Shown one piece after another: positions 10,593-19,285 of a stretch of 44,739 nt of DNA. Under the pieces are notes generated by a model, which was not told where the DNA came from, did not search any database, and saw only the letters and a list, made by a program, of their open reading frames with translations. Both the position numbers and the translations under genes were made by a program. Source of the DNA: Porphyromonas gulae DSM 15663 (GTDB taxonomy: Bacteria; Bacteroidota; Bacteroidia; Bacteroidales; Porphyromonadaceae); the NCBI RefSeq assembly GCF_000378065.1, contig NZ_KB899169.1:1-44739 (forward strand). Reading direction: 5' to 3'. How positions within the stretch are numbered: position 1 is the first letter of the stretch; every line of letters begins with the position of its first letter.

Positions 10593-11987
10593 TCATAGTC
10601 CGTATTTCTCCATTCGCCGGTAGAGAGCTGCCCGACTCAAACCCAAGGCTCGTGCAGCACGACTGACGTTGCCGTTGTATTTAGTCAGCGTCTCTCGGAT
10701 GGCAGCCTTTTCCATGTCGGTCAAAGCCCGTTCGTCGGAGCAGTCTGTTGCTGTTGCCTGCAGACCGAAGTCAGCCACATCCCGGGCACTGATTTCTCTC
10801 GCTCCCGAGAGCAATAGTGTACGCTCCACTACGTTTTTCAATTCGCGCACATTGCCCGGCAGGGGCATGGCGCAGATACGTCGTATAGCTTCTGCACTCC
10901 AACAGACAGGGGACAATCCGCCCGATTGGGCAAAAGCATTGCTGAAGGCTTCCACCAGCAGTGGTATATCCTCCTGACGCTCGCGCAGCGGAGGCAGATG
11001 CAGATGTATCAGGTTGATTCGATAATAGAGATCCTCTCGGAAACGTCCCTCGGCTACCATCTGCTCCAAGGAAGCATTCGTAGCCGATACCACACGGACG
11101 TCCACTCGGTGGGAGATGCTCTCGCCTAACGGCTCGAATGTCTGTTCCTGTAGCACTCGCAGCAGCTTCACTTGGTTGCCGACCGGCAGTTCGCCTATTT
11201 CGTCCAAGAAAATAGTGCCACCATCGGCCAGATCGAACCGTCCTTTCCTATCCGAAAAAGCATTGGTAAAAGCTCCTTTCTTATGTCCGAACAGTTCGCT
11301 CTCGAACAGACTCTCGGGAATCCCGCCCAAATTGACCTTGACAAATGGAGCTGAAGCGCGTTTGCTCCCACGGTGCAAGGCCTCGGCTATCAATTCTTTG
11401 CCCGTACCACTCTCGCCCGTGATCAGCACAGAGGCATGCGTGGGAGCTATGCGGCGTATCTGTTCTTTGATCCTACAGATGGCATCGCTCCGGCCTATGA
11501 TATGAGCACAGGGGTCATTCCCCTTGATCACCGTTTTCGGCTGACGGGCTGTATCTCTGTTAGACTGTTTCGATGGATCCGCCATAGCTGAGGGAGCAGC
11601 CAGATGCAAGGCTGTATCTATGGCACGAAGGAGTCGATCATTGTCCCATGGCTTGCCGATGAAGTCGAAAGCCCCAAGCCTCATTCCCTCCACTGCCAGC
11701 GGAATCGAAGCCCAAGCCGTCATCAGTATGACCGGGCAGGAAGTGAATATCCGCATCTTCTCCAGCAGCTCCAATCCCTCCCTGCCGGAGGTCGAAAGGG
11801 AGAAATTCATGTCCATCAGGATTACGGCCGGCTTGCAGTCGCTATCGGGATTTCGCACGATGGACAAAGCTTCGTCGGGACTGTTGGCTAAGATGGGATT
11901 ATAGCCGGCTCGCTTGAGCACCAGACGCAGTGCGGCACAGACAGCCACATCATCGTCCACGACCAAAATATCGATCTGTTTTTCCAT
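10593..11987 (-). CDS. Sigma-54-type response regulator (NtrC family)
   Basis: The 464-residue protein has three domains: receiver (1-125, phospho-acceptor D59 in ILMDMN), AAA+ (about 160-395) and a Fis-type helix-turn-helix at the end (NVSRAARALGLSRAALYRRM). Walker A is GESGTGKE at 191-198, and Walker B is in GTIFLDEIGE from 257. The sigma-54 contact loop reads GAFTNA at 238-243 instead of the canonical GAFTGA. The frame stays open further upstream, but the receiver domain opens at MEKQIDILVVDDD, so the start at 11987 is preferred over upstream ones. It is paired with the kinase gene downstream. The targets are unknown. Confidence 0.9.
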   Translation of the reverse strand: MEKQIDILVVDDDVAVCAALRLVLKRAGYNPILANSPDEALSIVRNPDSDCKPAVILMDMNFSLSTSGREGLELLEKMRIFTSCPVILMTAWASIPLAVEGMRLGAFDFIGKPWDNDRLLRAIDTALHLAAPSAMADPSKQSNRDTARQPKTVIKGNDPCAHIIGRSDAICRIKEQIRRIAPTHASVLITGESGTGKELIAEALHRGSKRASAPFVKVNLGGIPESLFESELFGHKKGAFTNAFSDRKGRFDLADGGTIFLDEIGELPVGNQVKLLRVLQEQTFEPLGESISHRVDVRVVSATNASLEQMVAEGRFREDLYYRINLIHLHLPPLRERQEDIPLLVEAFSNAFAQSGGLSPVCWSAEAIRRICAMPLPGNVRELKNVVERTLLLSGAREISARDVADFGLQATATDCSDERALTDMEKAAIRETLTKYNGNVSRAARALGLSRAALYRRMEKYGL

Positions 11988-12211
11988 TGCACGGTAAAAG
12001 TACAAATTGGCATCGAAGCATGGCCTTTTCTGCAAAAAAGACACGACATGTAATGAAAGAAGTTGGCTCCCGGATGGGTCGAAAAAGCAGTAATATCGCC
12101 TGCCGGACAGCATTCACGTCTCGTACTTCGATTCTGCTTGCCCTTCCTTGTTCCATGCTGCAATGGTAACTGTCGGGAAAAGGGAAGGTACTTCGGATGG
12201 GAAAGGTTTGG

Positions 12212-12676
12212 TTACCGGTAGTCGGTGTATTTATAGCCGCTTGGGGCTGAATGTTCTTGTAGATAGCTCACAATAAACCGATAGTCTTTCCTTTTAATCC
12301 GGCTTTTCGACAATATGATTTTCGGCTGTCGATGGGCTTTAAGCTCGATCATCTCATCATAAGTAGAGTATAAATCGACTGACTTCAGTGTGTTGAGAGG
12401 AAACTTTTGCACGGTATTATCCAATGATACGAAGAGGATTTGGTCTTGTCCGATAATAATCCTCCGAATGCCGGTTCGCCTGAAGTAAAGCAGCAAGAAG
12501 ATTATCGCCATTGCCAACGTAGCGACACAAAGAATCCCGAGGATGATCGATACGATGAGCCTTCCTCCGCCCATCCCCAAAAACATAAATATGCTGCAGG
12601 GGATGGCTCCAATGCCTAACAGCAGATATTTTACCGGAGGTCTGTAATCTATGCTTTTACCGTTAATAGAGTCCAT
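12212..12676 (-). CDS. Small membrane protein, possible immunity protein
   Basis: I do not recognise the family. The 154-residue protein has two hydrophobic segments near its N-terminus (about 17-36 and 41-65). A soluble domain rich in beta strands and charged residues follows, resembling a PH-like or YcxB-like layout. The start at 12676 overlaps the end of the preceding gene by 14 bases, which indicates translational coupling; an upstream ATG at 12709 would overlap by 47. Because it directly follows a toxin-like gene whose C-terminus is hydrophobic and glycine-rich, I infer a membrane immunity protein. That role is not shown by any motif. Confidence 0.5.
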   Translation of the reverse strand: MDSINGKSIDYRPPVKYLLLGIGAIPCSIFMFLGMGGGRLIVSIILGILCVATLAMAIIFLLLYFRRTGIRRIIIGQDQILFVSLDNTVQKFPLNTLKSVDLYSTYDEMIELKAHRQPKIILSKSRIKRKDYRFIVSYLQEHSAPSGYKYTDYR

Positions 12677-13577
12677 CGTACATTTCGATTGTCCCGATAT
12701 TTTCATCAATTATATCACTCAAGCTTTTTGCCTCTCCATTGATCAGATAGTTCACACCCATAGTCCCAAAGTCGAGGATAAACCAAGCTCCCGCGACGAT
12801 AGTGCCGACTCCGGTGGTGGAGGCTCCTAACATAACAGCATTTATCGCATGAGAAGGCTTTAGTTCTCCTGACAAGGCAATATCTGCAACGAGTAAGGCT
12901 CCTCCTGCCTTAGTCAATTTCCCTGCTGTTCTTCGAGCTGTTCTGACCGTATTTGTTTGGACTTTTCGCCAGTGAGCAGCACCCGGGTTTTTCCATTGTT
13001 TCTGAAACCGGTATCTCAAACCTCGTGTTTTTGTCATATGCCAGGCTTCATTCCATTTGTAGTATCCACCTTTATAAACCATATAGGTGGATGCGACACC
13101 CAGTCCGGCGTTGACGAAGTCTTTTCCTGTCCCTATTATACTTCTACCGGGTTCTTTTGAAGAGTAAACAATAATTTCAGGTAATTGCTCCAGTATTCTG
13201 TTCCCTGATCTGTCATAACAGACCCATCCGCCGGACATAGTACCGATATAGACATATCGACCGTCTTTTGTGTAAAATCGCTCTCCTAAAAATCTACTGT
13301 CTCTCTCAGGTGCCTCTTGAGGTGTATCAGCGGTCTTATTACACTTTAGGCTATTAGCTATCAAGTCGGGAGAGACCTCTATCAACTGTTGCTTGAAAGG
13401 CAATACATAGCCTTTGGTTTGGCGGAACGGATTTGTCGGGCGATTGGCGTGAGGATTGACAAGTCCACGATGGACAAATGCATATCCGACACCTTCCACA
13501 AATCCTTCATAGGGTCGTTGGGTTTGACAAAAGAAATCGAATTGCTCCTGTGTGATATATATTTGATTTCGGCCCAT
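12663..13577 (-). CDS. Polymorphic-toxin-like protein with hydrophobic Gly-rich C-terminus
   Basis: This is a 304-residue protein of unknown family. Residues 1-140 look like a delivery or structural region with an aromatic-rich YVYIGTMSGGWVCYDRSGNR segment. A basic linker (about 175-220, many R/K/W) follows. The last 85 residues are hydrophobic and glycine-rich (SHAINAVMLGASTTGVGTIV, then a helical GVNYLINGEAKSLSDII stretch). Similar tails end Rhs- and secretion-linked effectors in Bacteroidota and suggest a membrane-inserting domain. There is no signal peptide. It overlaps the small membrane protein gene downstream. A toxin-immunity pair is inference; a structural or phage-derived protein remains possible. 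Confidence 0.5.
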   Translation of the reverse strand: MGRNQIYITQEQFDFFCQTQRPYEGFVEGVGYAFVHRGLVNPHANRPTNPFRQTKGYVLPFKQQLIEVSPDLIANSLKCNKTADTPQEAPERDSRFLGERFYTKDGRYVYIGTMSGGWVCYDRSGNRILEQLPEIIVYSSKEPGRSIIGTGKDFVNAGLGVASTYMVYKGGYYKWNEAWHMTKTRGLRYRFQKQWKNPGAAHWRKVQTNTVRTARRTAGKLTKAGGALLVADIALSGELKPSHAINAVMLGASTTGVGTIVAGAWFILDFGTMGVNYLINGEAKSLSDIIDENIGTIEMYDGLY

Positions 13578-13615
13578 ATGTACTTGCTCATTAATTTTTT
13601 AAGAATCACTTTCTT

Positions 13616-13798
13616 CTATAAGAATACGAAAATAGAGGGGATAAGTCTTTTCTTCTCCCTTTCTCTATTGTCGAAGTCCTCAATGTCACCATTTTCGACA
13701 TGTTTCTTAGCAATTCCGGCAGCGAGCCACAGCACGGCCTCCTCTTCTTCCTTAAAAGTCGTAGCACAGGTTATTTCTCCACAAAGTTTGTCCGCCAT
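13616..13798 (-). CDS. Small acidic protein of unknown function
   Basis: This is a 60-residue open frame ending 38 bases before the toxin-like gene on the same strand. The composition is protein-like: an N-terminal KLCGEITCATTFKEEEEAVL stretch predicted helical, then acidic and basic patches. It could be a cognate chaperone or adaptor for the downstream protein, or the surviving N-terminal part of a larger gene. No family is recognised, and it may not be translated. Confidence 0.3.
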   Translation of the reverse strand: MADKLCGEITCATTFKEEEEAVLWLAAGIAKKHVENGDIEDFDNREREKKRLIPSIFVFL

Positions 13799-14543
13799 GT
13801 CTTTCTTGTCGTTAAGTGAAGCTCATTATCCAATGACTACCAATGGAAGAGGGGGACACCTCTGCCAATGCATATATTCGATACATCAACAAAAATAAAA
13901 AAATAGGTTGACATTCTCTGCTCTGCTGAAGTGTAATGAAGGATCTTCCCCGAATCACGCCCAAGTTGCATGGCAAAATGAACGCCGTGTAAAAGGGGCT
14001 GTTTGACCGGTGTAAACCGAAAGTCGTCTTAAAGAGTAAGGAGTGTAAACCCATAACGGACTTTAGGAAAGACACTGTAATTTTGATCATGGACTTAACC
14101 TCTCCGAGTGTTAACCTTTTTCTGTATATGTCAGTGTCACGGTCATGGAGATTCTCGTTCGAAAAACTTCTCTATCCACGTTCCCCAAAACGTGGCGTGA
14201 GAAAATTTTTCTTTTGGCGCGAGAAGTAAAAAAATTACGAACCACAACGAAAAAAATCTCACGCGCATTTTTCAGAAAAGTGGCTCGTGTTTCTTCGGTT
14301 TTTTCGCTCGTAAAATCAGGAAAGCGGAATCTGTTCGAAAGCTGATTCGGACAGTATTCTTACCGGTACCGAACACCACTTATATATATAGCCCTTCATC
14401 CTTGCGCTGCGCTCATGTCCATGTATCGGATTCGGAGCAGTTGTGCAGCGGCAGGCTTCGGAAGTCGCTTTATCGGAAAGTCCTTATCTTCGTTCGTCAA
14501 AGAGATGCCTGTGTATCTCTTCAATACGGTATTTATCATCGTT
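13799..14543. other. Intergenic region with repeat copy B and short palindromes
   Basis: This non-coding stretch lies between the minus-strand toxin-like cluster and the plus-strand transglycosylase. It contains repeat copy B (14043-14120) and a perfect 7-bp stem CCACGTT/AACGTGG at 14176-14195. An A/T-run-rich zone follows up to about 14300. An AT-rich TATATATATA stretch near 14380-14390 may belong to the promoter of the downstream gene. No gene is supported here. Confidence 0.5.
14043..14120 (+). repeat. Diverged dispersed repeat, copy B
   Basis: It matches 4509-4585 (see copy A). A second TGTAAACC motif occurs about 28 bases upstream, near 14016. The TGTAAACC start recalls insertion-sequence termini, so this may be a decayed IS end. 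Confidence 0.4.
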
Positions 14544-16004
14544 ATGCCCATATCGAAAAGTTATCTTCGCAGACAGCTCCTATGTCTGCTCGGTTTTGCC
14601 GCTTCCATCCTTGTGGGAGCCTTGTCGCAGAGTTGCCGAGGTTGTGCATCCGGAGGGGGGAGAGCCGACAGTATCCCATGCGACTCCTCTGTCGTATCGG
14701 GGCTGCGCTCTGCGGATACGCTGCGCGTGGCTACACTCTCGTCATCGACCACCTACTTCGTGTACAAAGACGAAGAAATGGGCTACGAGTACGAACTGGC
14801 CAAGCTGCTTGCCGACTCTCTGGGCTTGACTCTGGTCGTAGAGGTAGTGCCCAATGACGAGGCACTTTATGCCGCAGTCGATACCGGTCTGGTTGATATG
14901 GCAATTACGCCTCAGGCCGCGACCTTCAAGGGTAAGCAGAAGTATCTCTTCGTCGGCCCCGAAGAAATATCGGGACAAGTATTGGTACAGCGCACCGATG
15001 TCAATCCGCGTATAACGAACGTAACAGACCTTATCGGCAAGCCCGTCACGGTCATGGCACATACTCGCTATGCCGATCGGCTCCGGCACCTGAATGAAGA
15101 AGTGGGAGGGGGTATCGATTCGCTGATCCTCAGTGGAGATACGCTCACGACGGAGGATCTGATCACGCAGGTAGCCAAAGGGGAAATAGACTACACCTTT
15201 GCCGATGAACAGTTGGCACGACTGGCACGAACCTACTACCGCAATATAGACATCAGCATGAGAGTAGGCTTCGGCCAGAGGTTGCAATGGATCGTCCGCA
15301 AGGACAATCATTGTCTGGCACGATGGGTGAATCGGTGGGGAGAGTCCATCCCCGACAAGGAATCGTACCGGGCCATACAGAAGCGATACTTCGAGATGAG
15401 CAAGAGCAACGATGAGATCGAAGAGGAACAGTCCGCCCCCCGACCTCGCATCAAACTGACAAAAGGGAGTATATCGCAGTACGATACCATTTTCAAGCAC
15501 TATGCCGAGGAACTCCGGCTCGGCTGGTCCTGGCATCTGCTCGCATCCATCGCCTACCACGAATCGCGCTTCAATGCCGGTATCGTAGGTTGGTCCGGTG
15601 CCAGAGGACTGATGGGTATCATGCCGAGGACAGGCCGGCGCTTCGGGGCCGACAAACAGGAGCTTTTGGATCCGGAAGTTTCGGTGCGCGTCTCCATCCG
15701 ATGCCTGTTGGTGTTCAAGAACGAATTTCCCGATGTGACGGATCCGGAAGAAAGGCTCAAGTTTACGCTCGCTGCCTACAATGCCGGTTCGGGTCACGTG
15801 GCGGATGCAAGGCGTTTGGCAGCGAAGTACGGGGGCAACCCCAACGTATGGGACAATAACGTGGAAGCATACATCCGCCTCAAGAAGGATCCTAACTACT
15901 ATAACGATCCTGTCTGTCGCTCCGGCTATCTGCGAGGTACGGAAACGATCAACTACGTACGCAGCGTAATGGCTCGTTATCACGCATACAAACAGAAGGA
16001 TTGA
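14544..16004 (+). CDS. MltF-type membrane-bound lytic murein transglycosylase (lipoprotein)
   Basis: The protein cleaves peptidoglycan glycan strands to 1,6-anhydro-muropeptides in the periplasm. With the start at 14544 it has 486 residues: a basic n-region, a hydrophobic segment, and SQSC with Cys31 as the probable lipidation site. A solute-binding-protein-3-like domain follows (about 55-300, starting ADTLRVATLS), then the SLT catalytic domain. The catalytic Glu is E340 in AYHESRFN, followed by GARGLMGIMP and AYNAGSGHV. This two-domain layout is that of MltF. An earlier in-frame ATG at 14415 would place 43 residues before the signal sequence and is less likely. The Uup-like gene starts 22 bases after its stop. 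Confidence 0.88.
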   Translation: MPISKSYLRRQLLCLLGFAASILVGALSQSCRGCASGGGRADSIPCDSSVVSGLRSADTLRVATLSSSTTYFVYKDEEMGYEYELAKLLADSLGLTLVVEVVPNDEALYAAVDTGLVDMAITPQAATFKGKQKYLFVGPEEISGQVLVQRTDVNPRITNVTDLIGKPVTVMAHTRYADRLRHLNEEVGGGIDSLILSGDTLTTEDLITQVAKGEIDYTFADEQLARLARTYYRNIDISMRVGFGQRLQWIVRKDNHCLARWVNRWGESIPDKESYRAIQKRYFEMSKSNDEIEEEQSAPRPRIKLTKGSISQYDTIFKHYAEELRLGWSWHLLASIAYHESRFNAGIVGWSGARGLMGIMPRTGRRFGADKQELLDPEVSVRVSIRCLLVFKNEFPDVTDPEERLKFTLAAYNAGSGHVADARRLAAKYGGNPNVWDNNVEAYIRLKKDPNYYNDPVCRSGYLRGTETINYVRSVMARYHAYKQKD

Positions 16005-16026
16005 CACTACTGCACCTAAAAACAGC

Positions 16027-17898
16027 ATGTTTCAAGCACAGCACTTGACCAAAAGCTTCGGCGATTTGGTTCTCTTCGAAGACCTCTCTTTCAGTATCGA
16101 ACGGGGCGAAAAGGTCGGACTTATCGCACGCAACGGCAACGGGAAAACGACCCTGATGAATATCCTCACGGGAATCGACTCACCCGACTCCGGAGAAGTG
16201 ATTTACCAAAACGGTATCCGCCGCGCATACCTGCCGCAGCTCCCCCAAGTACTTCCGGGCAGTACCGTACTGGAGACCTGCTTCGGACACAACGATGAGA
16301 TGACCTCCCTGATAGCGCGATGGGAGGAGGCTTCGGCTCGGGGCGACGGCAAACGCATGGAGGAGTTGCTCCCCGAAATGGATGCCCTCGGCGCGTGGGA
16401 GTACGAGCAGCGCGCACGGGAGATTCTCACCCGTCTGCATCTGGACGATCTACACCGCACCACGGACAATCTCTCCGGTGGGGAGCTTAAGCGTATCGCT
16501 CTGGCGGGCACGCTCATCGGCAATCCGGAACTGCTGTTTCTGGACGAACCGACCAATCATCTCGATCTGGATGTGATCGAATGGCTGGAGGGCTACCTCT
16601 CGCATCAGCAGATCGGACTGCTTCTGGTCACCCATGACCGCTACTTTCTGGATCGCGTATGCAACCGCATACTGGAGCTGGACAACAAACAGCTGTATGC
16701 CTACAAGGGCAACTACGAATACTACCTGAACAAACGGGAAGAGCGGCTGGAAGCTGCCGAACGCGAAACGAGCCGTGCTGCCAATCTCCTGCGCCGCGAA
16801 GCGGAATGGATGCATCGCAGACCGCAGGCACGGGGTACGAAAGCGAAGAGCCGCATCGATGCCTACTACGAACTCAAGGAAAAAGCCCAACCTCGCCACC
16901 GGGACGAAACGCTCCACCTCTCGGAGCAGGGCAGATACATAGGCAATAAGATATTCGAAGCTCACAAAGTCTGTAAAGCTTTCGGCGAACGCATTATCCT
17001 GAGCGACTTCGACTACACTTTCAGCCGATACGACAAGGTGGGCATCGTAGGGCCCAACGGCGTGGGCAAGACCACTTTCCTCCGGCTGCTGCTCGGCGAA
17101 GAAGAGCCGGACTCAGGGTATTTCGATGTAGGGGAGACGGTTCGCTTCGGCTACTACAGTCAGAAGGGTATGCAGTTCGACGAAAATAAACGCGTCATCG
17201 AAGCCGTGCAGGACATCGCCGAAGTGATTCGGAACGAAAAGGACGGTACCATCCTGTCGGCATCGGCCTTGCTGACGCAGTTTCTTTTTCCGCCCGAAAA
17301 GCAATATACGCCGATTCACAAGTTGAGCGGTGGCGAACAACGCAGGCTCTACCTCTGTACCGTACTGATGAAGAACCCCAATTTCCTGATTCTCGACGAG
17401 CCTACGAACGACCTCGACATCCTCACGCTGAACGTATTGGAGAACTACCTGAGCGAATTCAAAGGATGCGTGCTCGTCGTCTCGCACGACCGCTTCTTCA
17501 TGGACAAGGTGGTGAATCACCTCTTTACGTTCGAAGGGAACGGCATCGTGAAGGATTTCCCCGGCAACTACACGCAGTATCGCGAATACAAGCAGCAGGA
17601 AGAGGCCGAAAGACAGGCCGTCGAATCTTCCTCCACGACACGCAAGGCGGAAAATGGAAAGCCCCGAACCGACACTGCCGAGCGTCCGCGGAAGCTGACT
17701 TTCAAGGAGAAGCAAGAGCTGGAACAGCTCGAAGCCGAACTGCCAAAACTGGAAAAGGAGAAAGCCGAACTGGAATCCCGCATGAGCAGCGGCACGATGT
17801 CCACGGACGAACTCCTCACCGCCGGCGACCGCATCGCCGCCCTGATCGAAGAGATCGACAGCAAGGGGATGCGCTGGTTGGAGCTGAGCGACATCTGA
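16027..17898 (+). CDS. uup: ABC-F ATPase, Uup-like
   Basis: This 623-residue soluble protein carries two ABC ATPase domains and no membrane segments. The first Walker A GLIARNGNGKTT is at 31-42, and the second GIVGPNGVGKTT begins at 339. Signature motifs LSGGELKR and LSGGEQRR and Walker B segments LLFLDEPTNHLD and FLILDEPTNDLD are all present. Between the domains lies an arginine-rich linker typical of ABC-F ribosome-associated factors. The C-terminal coiled coil (about 555-620, Glu/Lys-rich) is the Uup hallmark. It probably acts on the ribosome or on branched DNA/replication intermediates, as proposed for Uup. Assignment to Uup rather than another ABC-F subgroup rests mainly on the C-terminal coil. 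Confidence 0.88.
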   Translation: MFQAQHLTKSFGDLVLFEDLSFSIERGEKVGLIARNGNGKTTLMNILTGIDSPDSGEVIYQNGIRRAYLPQLPQVLPGSTVLETCFGHNDEMTSLIARWEEASARGDGKRMEELLPEMDALGAWEYEQRAREILTRLHLDDLHRTTDNLSGGELKRIALAGTLIGNPELLFLDEPTNHLDLDVIEWLEGYLSHQQIGLLLVTHDRYFLDRVCNRILELDNKQLYAYKGNYEYYLNKREERLEAAERETSRAANLLRREAEWMHRRPQARGTKAKSRIDAYYELKEKAQPRHRDETLHLSEQGRYIGNKIFEAHKVCKAFGERIILSDFDYTFSRYDKVGIVGPNGVGKTTFLRLLLGEEEPDSGYFDVGETVRFGYYSQKGMQFDENKRVIEAVQDIAEVIRNEKDGTILSASALLTQFLFPPEKQYTPIHKLSGGEQRRLYLCTVLMKNPNFLILDEPTNDLDILTLNVLENYLSEFKGCVLVVSHDRFFMDKVVNHLFTFEGNGIVKDFPGNYTQYREYKQQEEAERQAVESSSTTRKAENGKPRTDTAERPRKLTFKEKQELEQLEAELPKLEKEKAELESRMSSGTMSTDELLTAGDRIAALIEEIDSKGMRWLELSDI

Positions 17899-17938
17899 AC
17901 AGAGACGGCATACAGTATAAAACATCAACGATAACGAT

Positions 17939-18604
17939 ATGAAACGAACCTTATTTATCTTACTTGTATTCGTGGCCTGCTGTGCGGCTGCGGCACAAAC
18001 CGGCGAAGTACGCCGCCGCGTCCTGATCGAAACATCGCGGGGCAAAATGACGGTAGAGCTTTTCAACGAGACGCCGATCCATCGCGACAACTTCATCACC
18101 CTCGTCCGCAGTGGAGCTTACCGCGGCGTGCTCTTCCACCGTGTCATCGACCAGTTCATGGTACAGTCGGGCAACCTCCTGAGCAAAAACGCCAAGCCAC
18201 TCGAAGACCTCGGCAACGATACCACGACGCGTACCCTGCCGGCGGAGATCGATCCGTCCAAACACTTCCACCGACGAGGTGCACTCTGCGCGGCGCGACA
18301 AGGCGACGACGTCAATCCCGAAAAACGCTCATCGGCCACCCAATTCTACATTGTTACGGGGCGATTCTTCACCGACTTCGACCTCGAACGCATGGCAGAG
18401 GAGAAGAAATGCACCTTTTCGGAAGAGCAGAAGAAAGCTTATATGCTCCAAGGCGGTACACCTCACCTCGATGGCGACTACACCGTCTTCGGCCAACTGA
18501 TCGAAGGCGAGAAGACCCTCTCCAAGATCGAACGCCAGCATACGGACGAGCGCAATCGTCCCCTGAAAGACGTCGTAATCCTCGATATGATGCTGCTGGA
18601 CTAA
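17939..18604 (+). CDS. Exported cyclophilin-type peptidyl-prolyl isomerase
   Basis: A cleavable signal peptide (residues 1-20, ending CCAAAAQ) directs this 221-residue protein to the periplasm. There a cyclophilin domain would isomerise X-Pro bonds during folding. The active-site string FHRVIDQFMVQSGN is present at about 61-74. A family-typical Bacteroidota insertion (residues about 145-175, lysine- and glutamate-rich) precedes GGTPHLDGDYTVFGQL. The gene begins 40 bases after the uup-like gene and is followed by a strong terminator, so it closes the operon. Confidence 0.92.
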   Translation: MKRTLFILLVFVACCAAAAQTGEVRRRVLIETSRGKMTVELFNETPIHRDNFITLVRSGAYRGVLFHRVIDQFMVQSGNLLSKNAKPLEDLGNDTTTRTLPAEIDPSKHFHRRGALCAARQGDDVNPEKRSSATQFYIVTGRFFTDFDLERMAEEKKCTFSEEQKKAYMLQGGTPHLDGDYTVFGQLIEGEKTLSKIERQHTDERNRPLKDVVILDMMLLD

Positions 18605-18633
18605 GCCCACTGCCAAACCCGTACAGACGAAGA

Positions 18634-18662
18634 GGGGGAGCCGACCACGTGCCGGCTCCCCC
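18634..18662 (+). terminator. Rho-independent terminator after cyclophilin gene
   Basis: GGGGGAGCCG pairs perfectly with CGGCTCCCCC over a 9-nt loop and is followed by CCTTCTTTT. It lies 29 bases after the stop codon. Confidence 0.8.
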
Positions 18663-18840
18663 CTTCTTTTCTCTCTACGTTCAGTGTACCGATCGGTAGA
18701 GAGATCATGCCGTTGGGACTGAAAAAATCGCAAGAAAGCCCACTGCCCAAACTTCCAATTGTTCCAAAAGTTACACGACAGACCATTTGGGTCAGGAAAA
18801 TGCAATTGTTCGTCGGGAAATCTGCATTTCGGCTCCGCAA

Positions 18841-19149
18841 TGCAGTTTGTCCGGCGTGTAAACCTGCAAATCAGACACGAAATTCACCGCTCCAACTTGG
18901 AGGAAGACAAATCCGCACCGAAATGCCTTCCTCCAAGTTGGAGCAACCTTTTTCGACTCCACAGTGCAGTTTGTCCGGCGTGCAAACCTGCAAATCGGGC
19001 ACGAAATTCGCTTCCGCAAATTGCGGGAAAGCATTTCCGAACGAAAAAACCTCGCCGCAAGTTGCGGAACGACAAATTCGCACTGAAAAAGGCCGCCGCA
19101 ACTTGCGAGAAGCTTTTTCGGGTCAAAGATGTCGTCCCGCAGCTTGCGG
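18841..19149. repeat. Palindrome array with a period of about 41 nt
   Basis: Six 11-13-nt palindromes of two types (CTCCAAnTTGGAG and CCGCAAnTTGCGG-like) start at 18890, 18931, 19014, 19055, 19097 and 19137. The spacings are 41, 83, 41, 42 and 40. A 49-nt unit (tgcagtttgtccggcgtg..aacctgcaaatc...) occurs at 18841 and 18965, 124 bases apart, which is again three periods. The stretch stays open in several frames on both strands, but the predicted products are low-complexity and unlike proteins. I treat it as non-coding. Confidence 0.7.
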
Positions 19150-19285
19150 CGACCTTTTTCGGCCATGCAATGCAGATTCCCCGTCGAACATTCCCCCTTT
19201 TGCCCAAAGCACCCCTAATCCTCTTTTCTCACTGTGAAATGTGGAAAACAATGCTACCCTCCCCGTAAGAGGGGCAGTATCCGAA

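Noticed and set aside
12663-13577. Reading the toxin-like protein as an Rhs protein
   Set aside because: No YD repeats or Rhs core motif are present; only the C-terminal hydrophobic style is similar, so the name Rhs is not justified.
14742-16028. A 428-codon minus-strand open frame opposite the MltF-type gene
   Set aside because: The plus-strand gene has a full lytic transglycosylase pattern; the antisense product has no recognisable domain.
17113-18099. A long minus-strand open frame opposite the ABC-F gene and the start of the cyclophilin gene
   Set aside because: It crosses two confident genes and an intergenic gap, and the translation is low in recognisable features.
18707-19268. Two overlapping plus-strand open frames of about 170 codons in the palindrome array
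   Set aside because: Both follow the 41-nt repeat structure, are Cys/Arg/Lys-rich and repetitive, and stay open on both strands, which is expected from the repeat rather than from coding.
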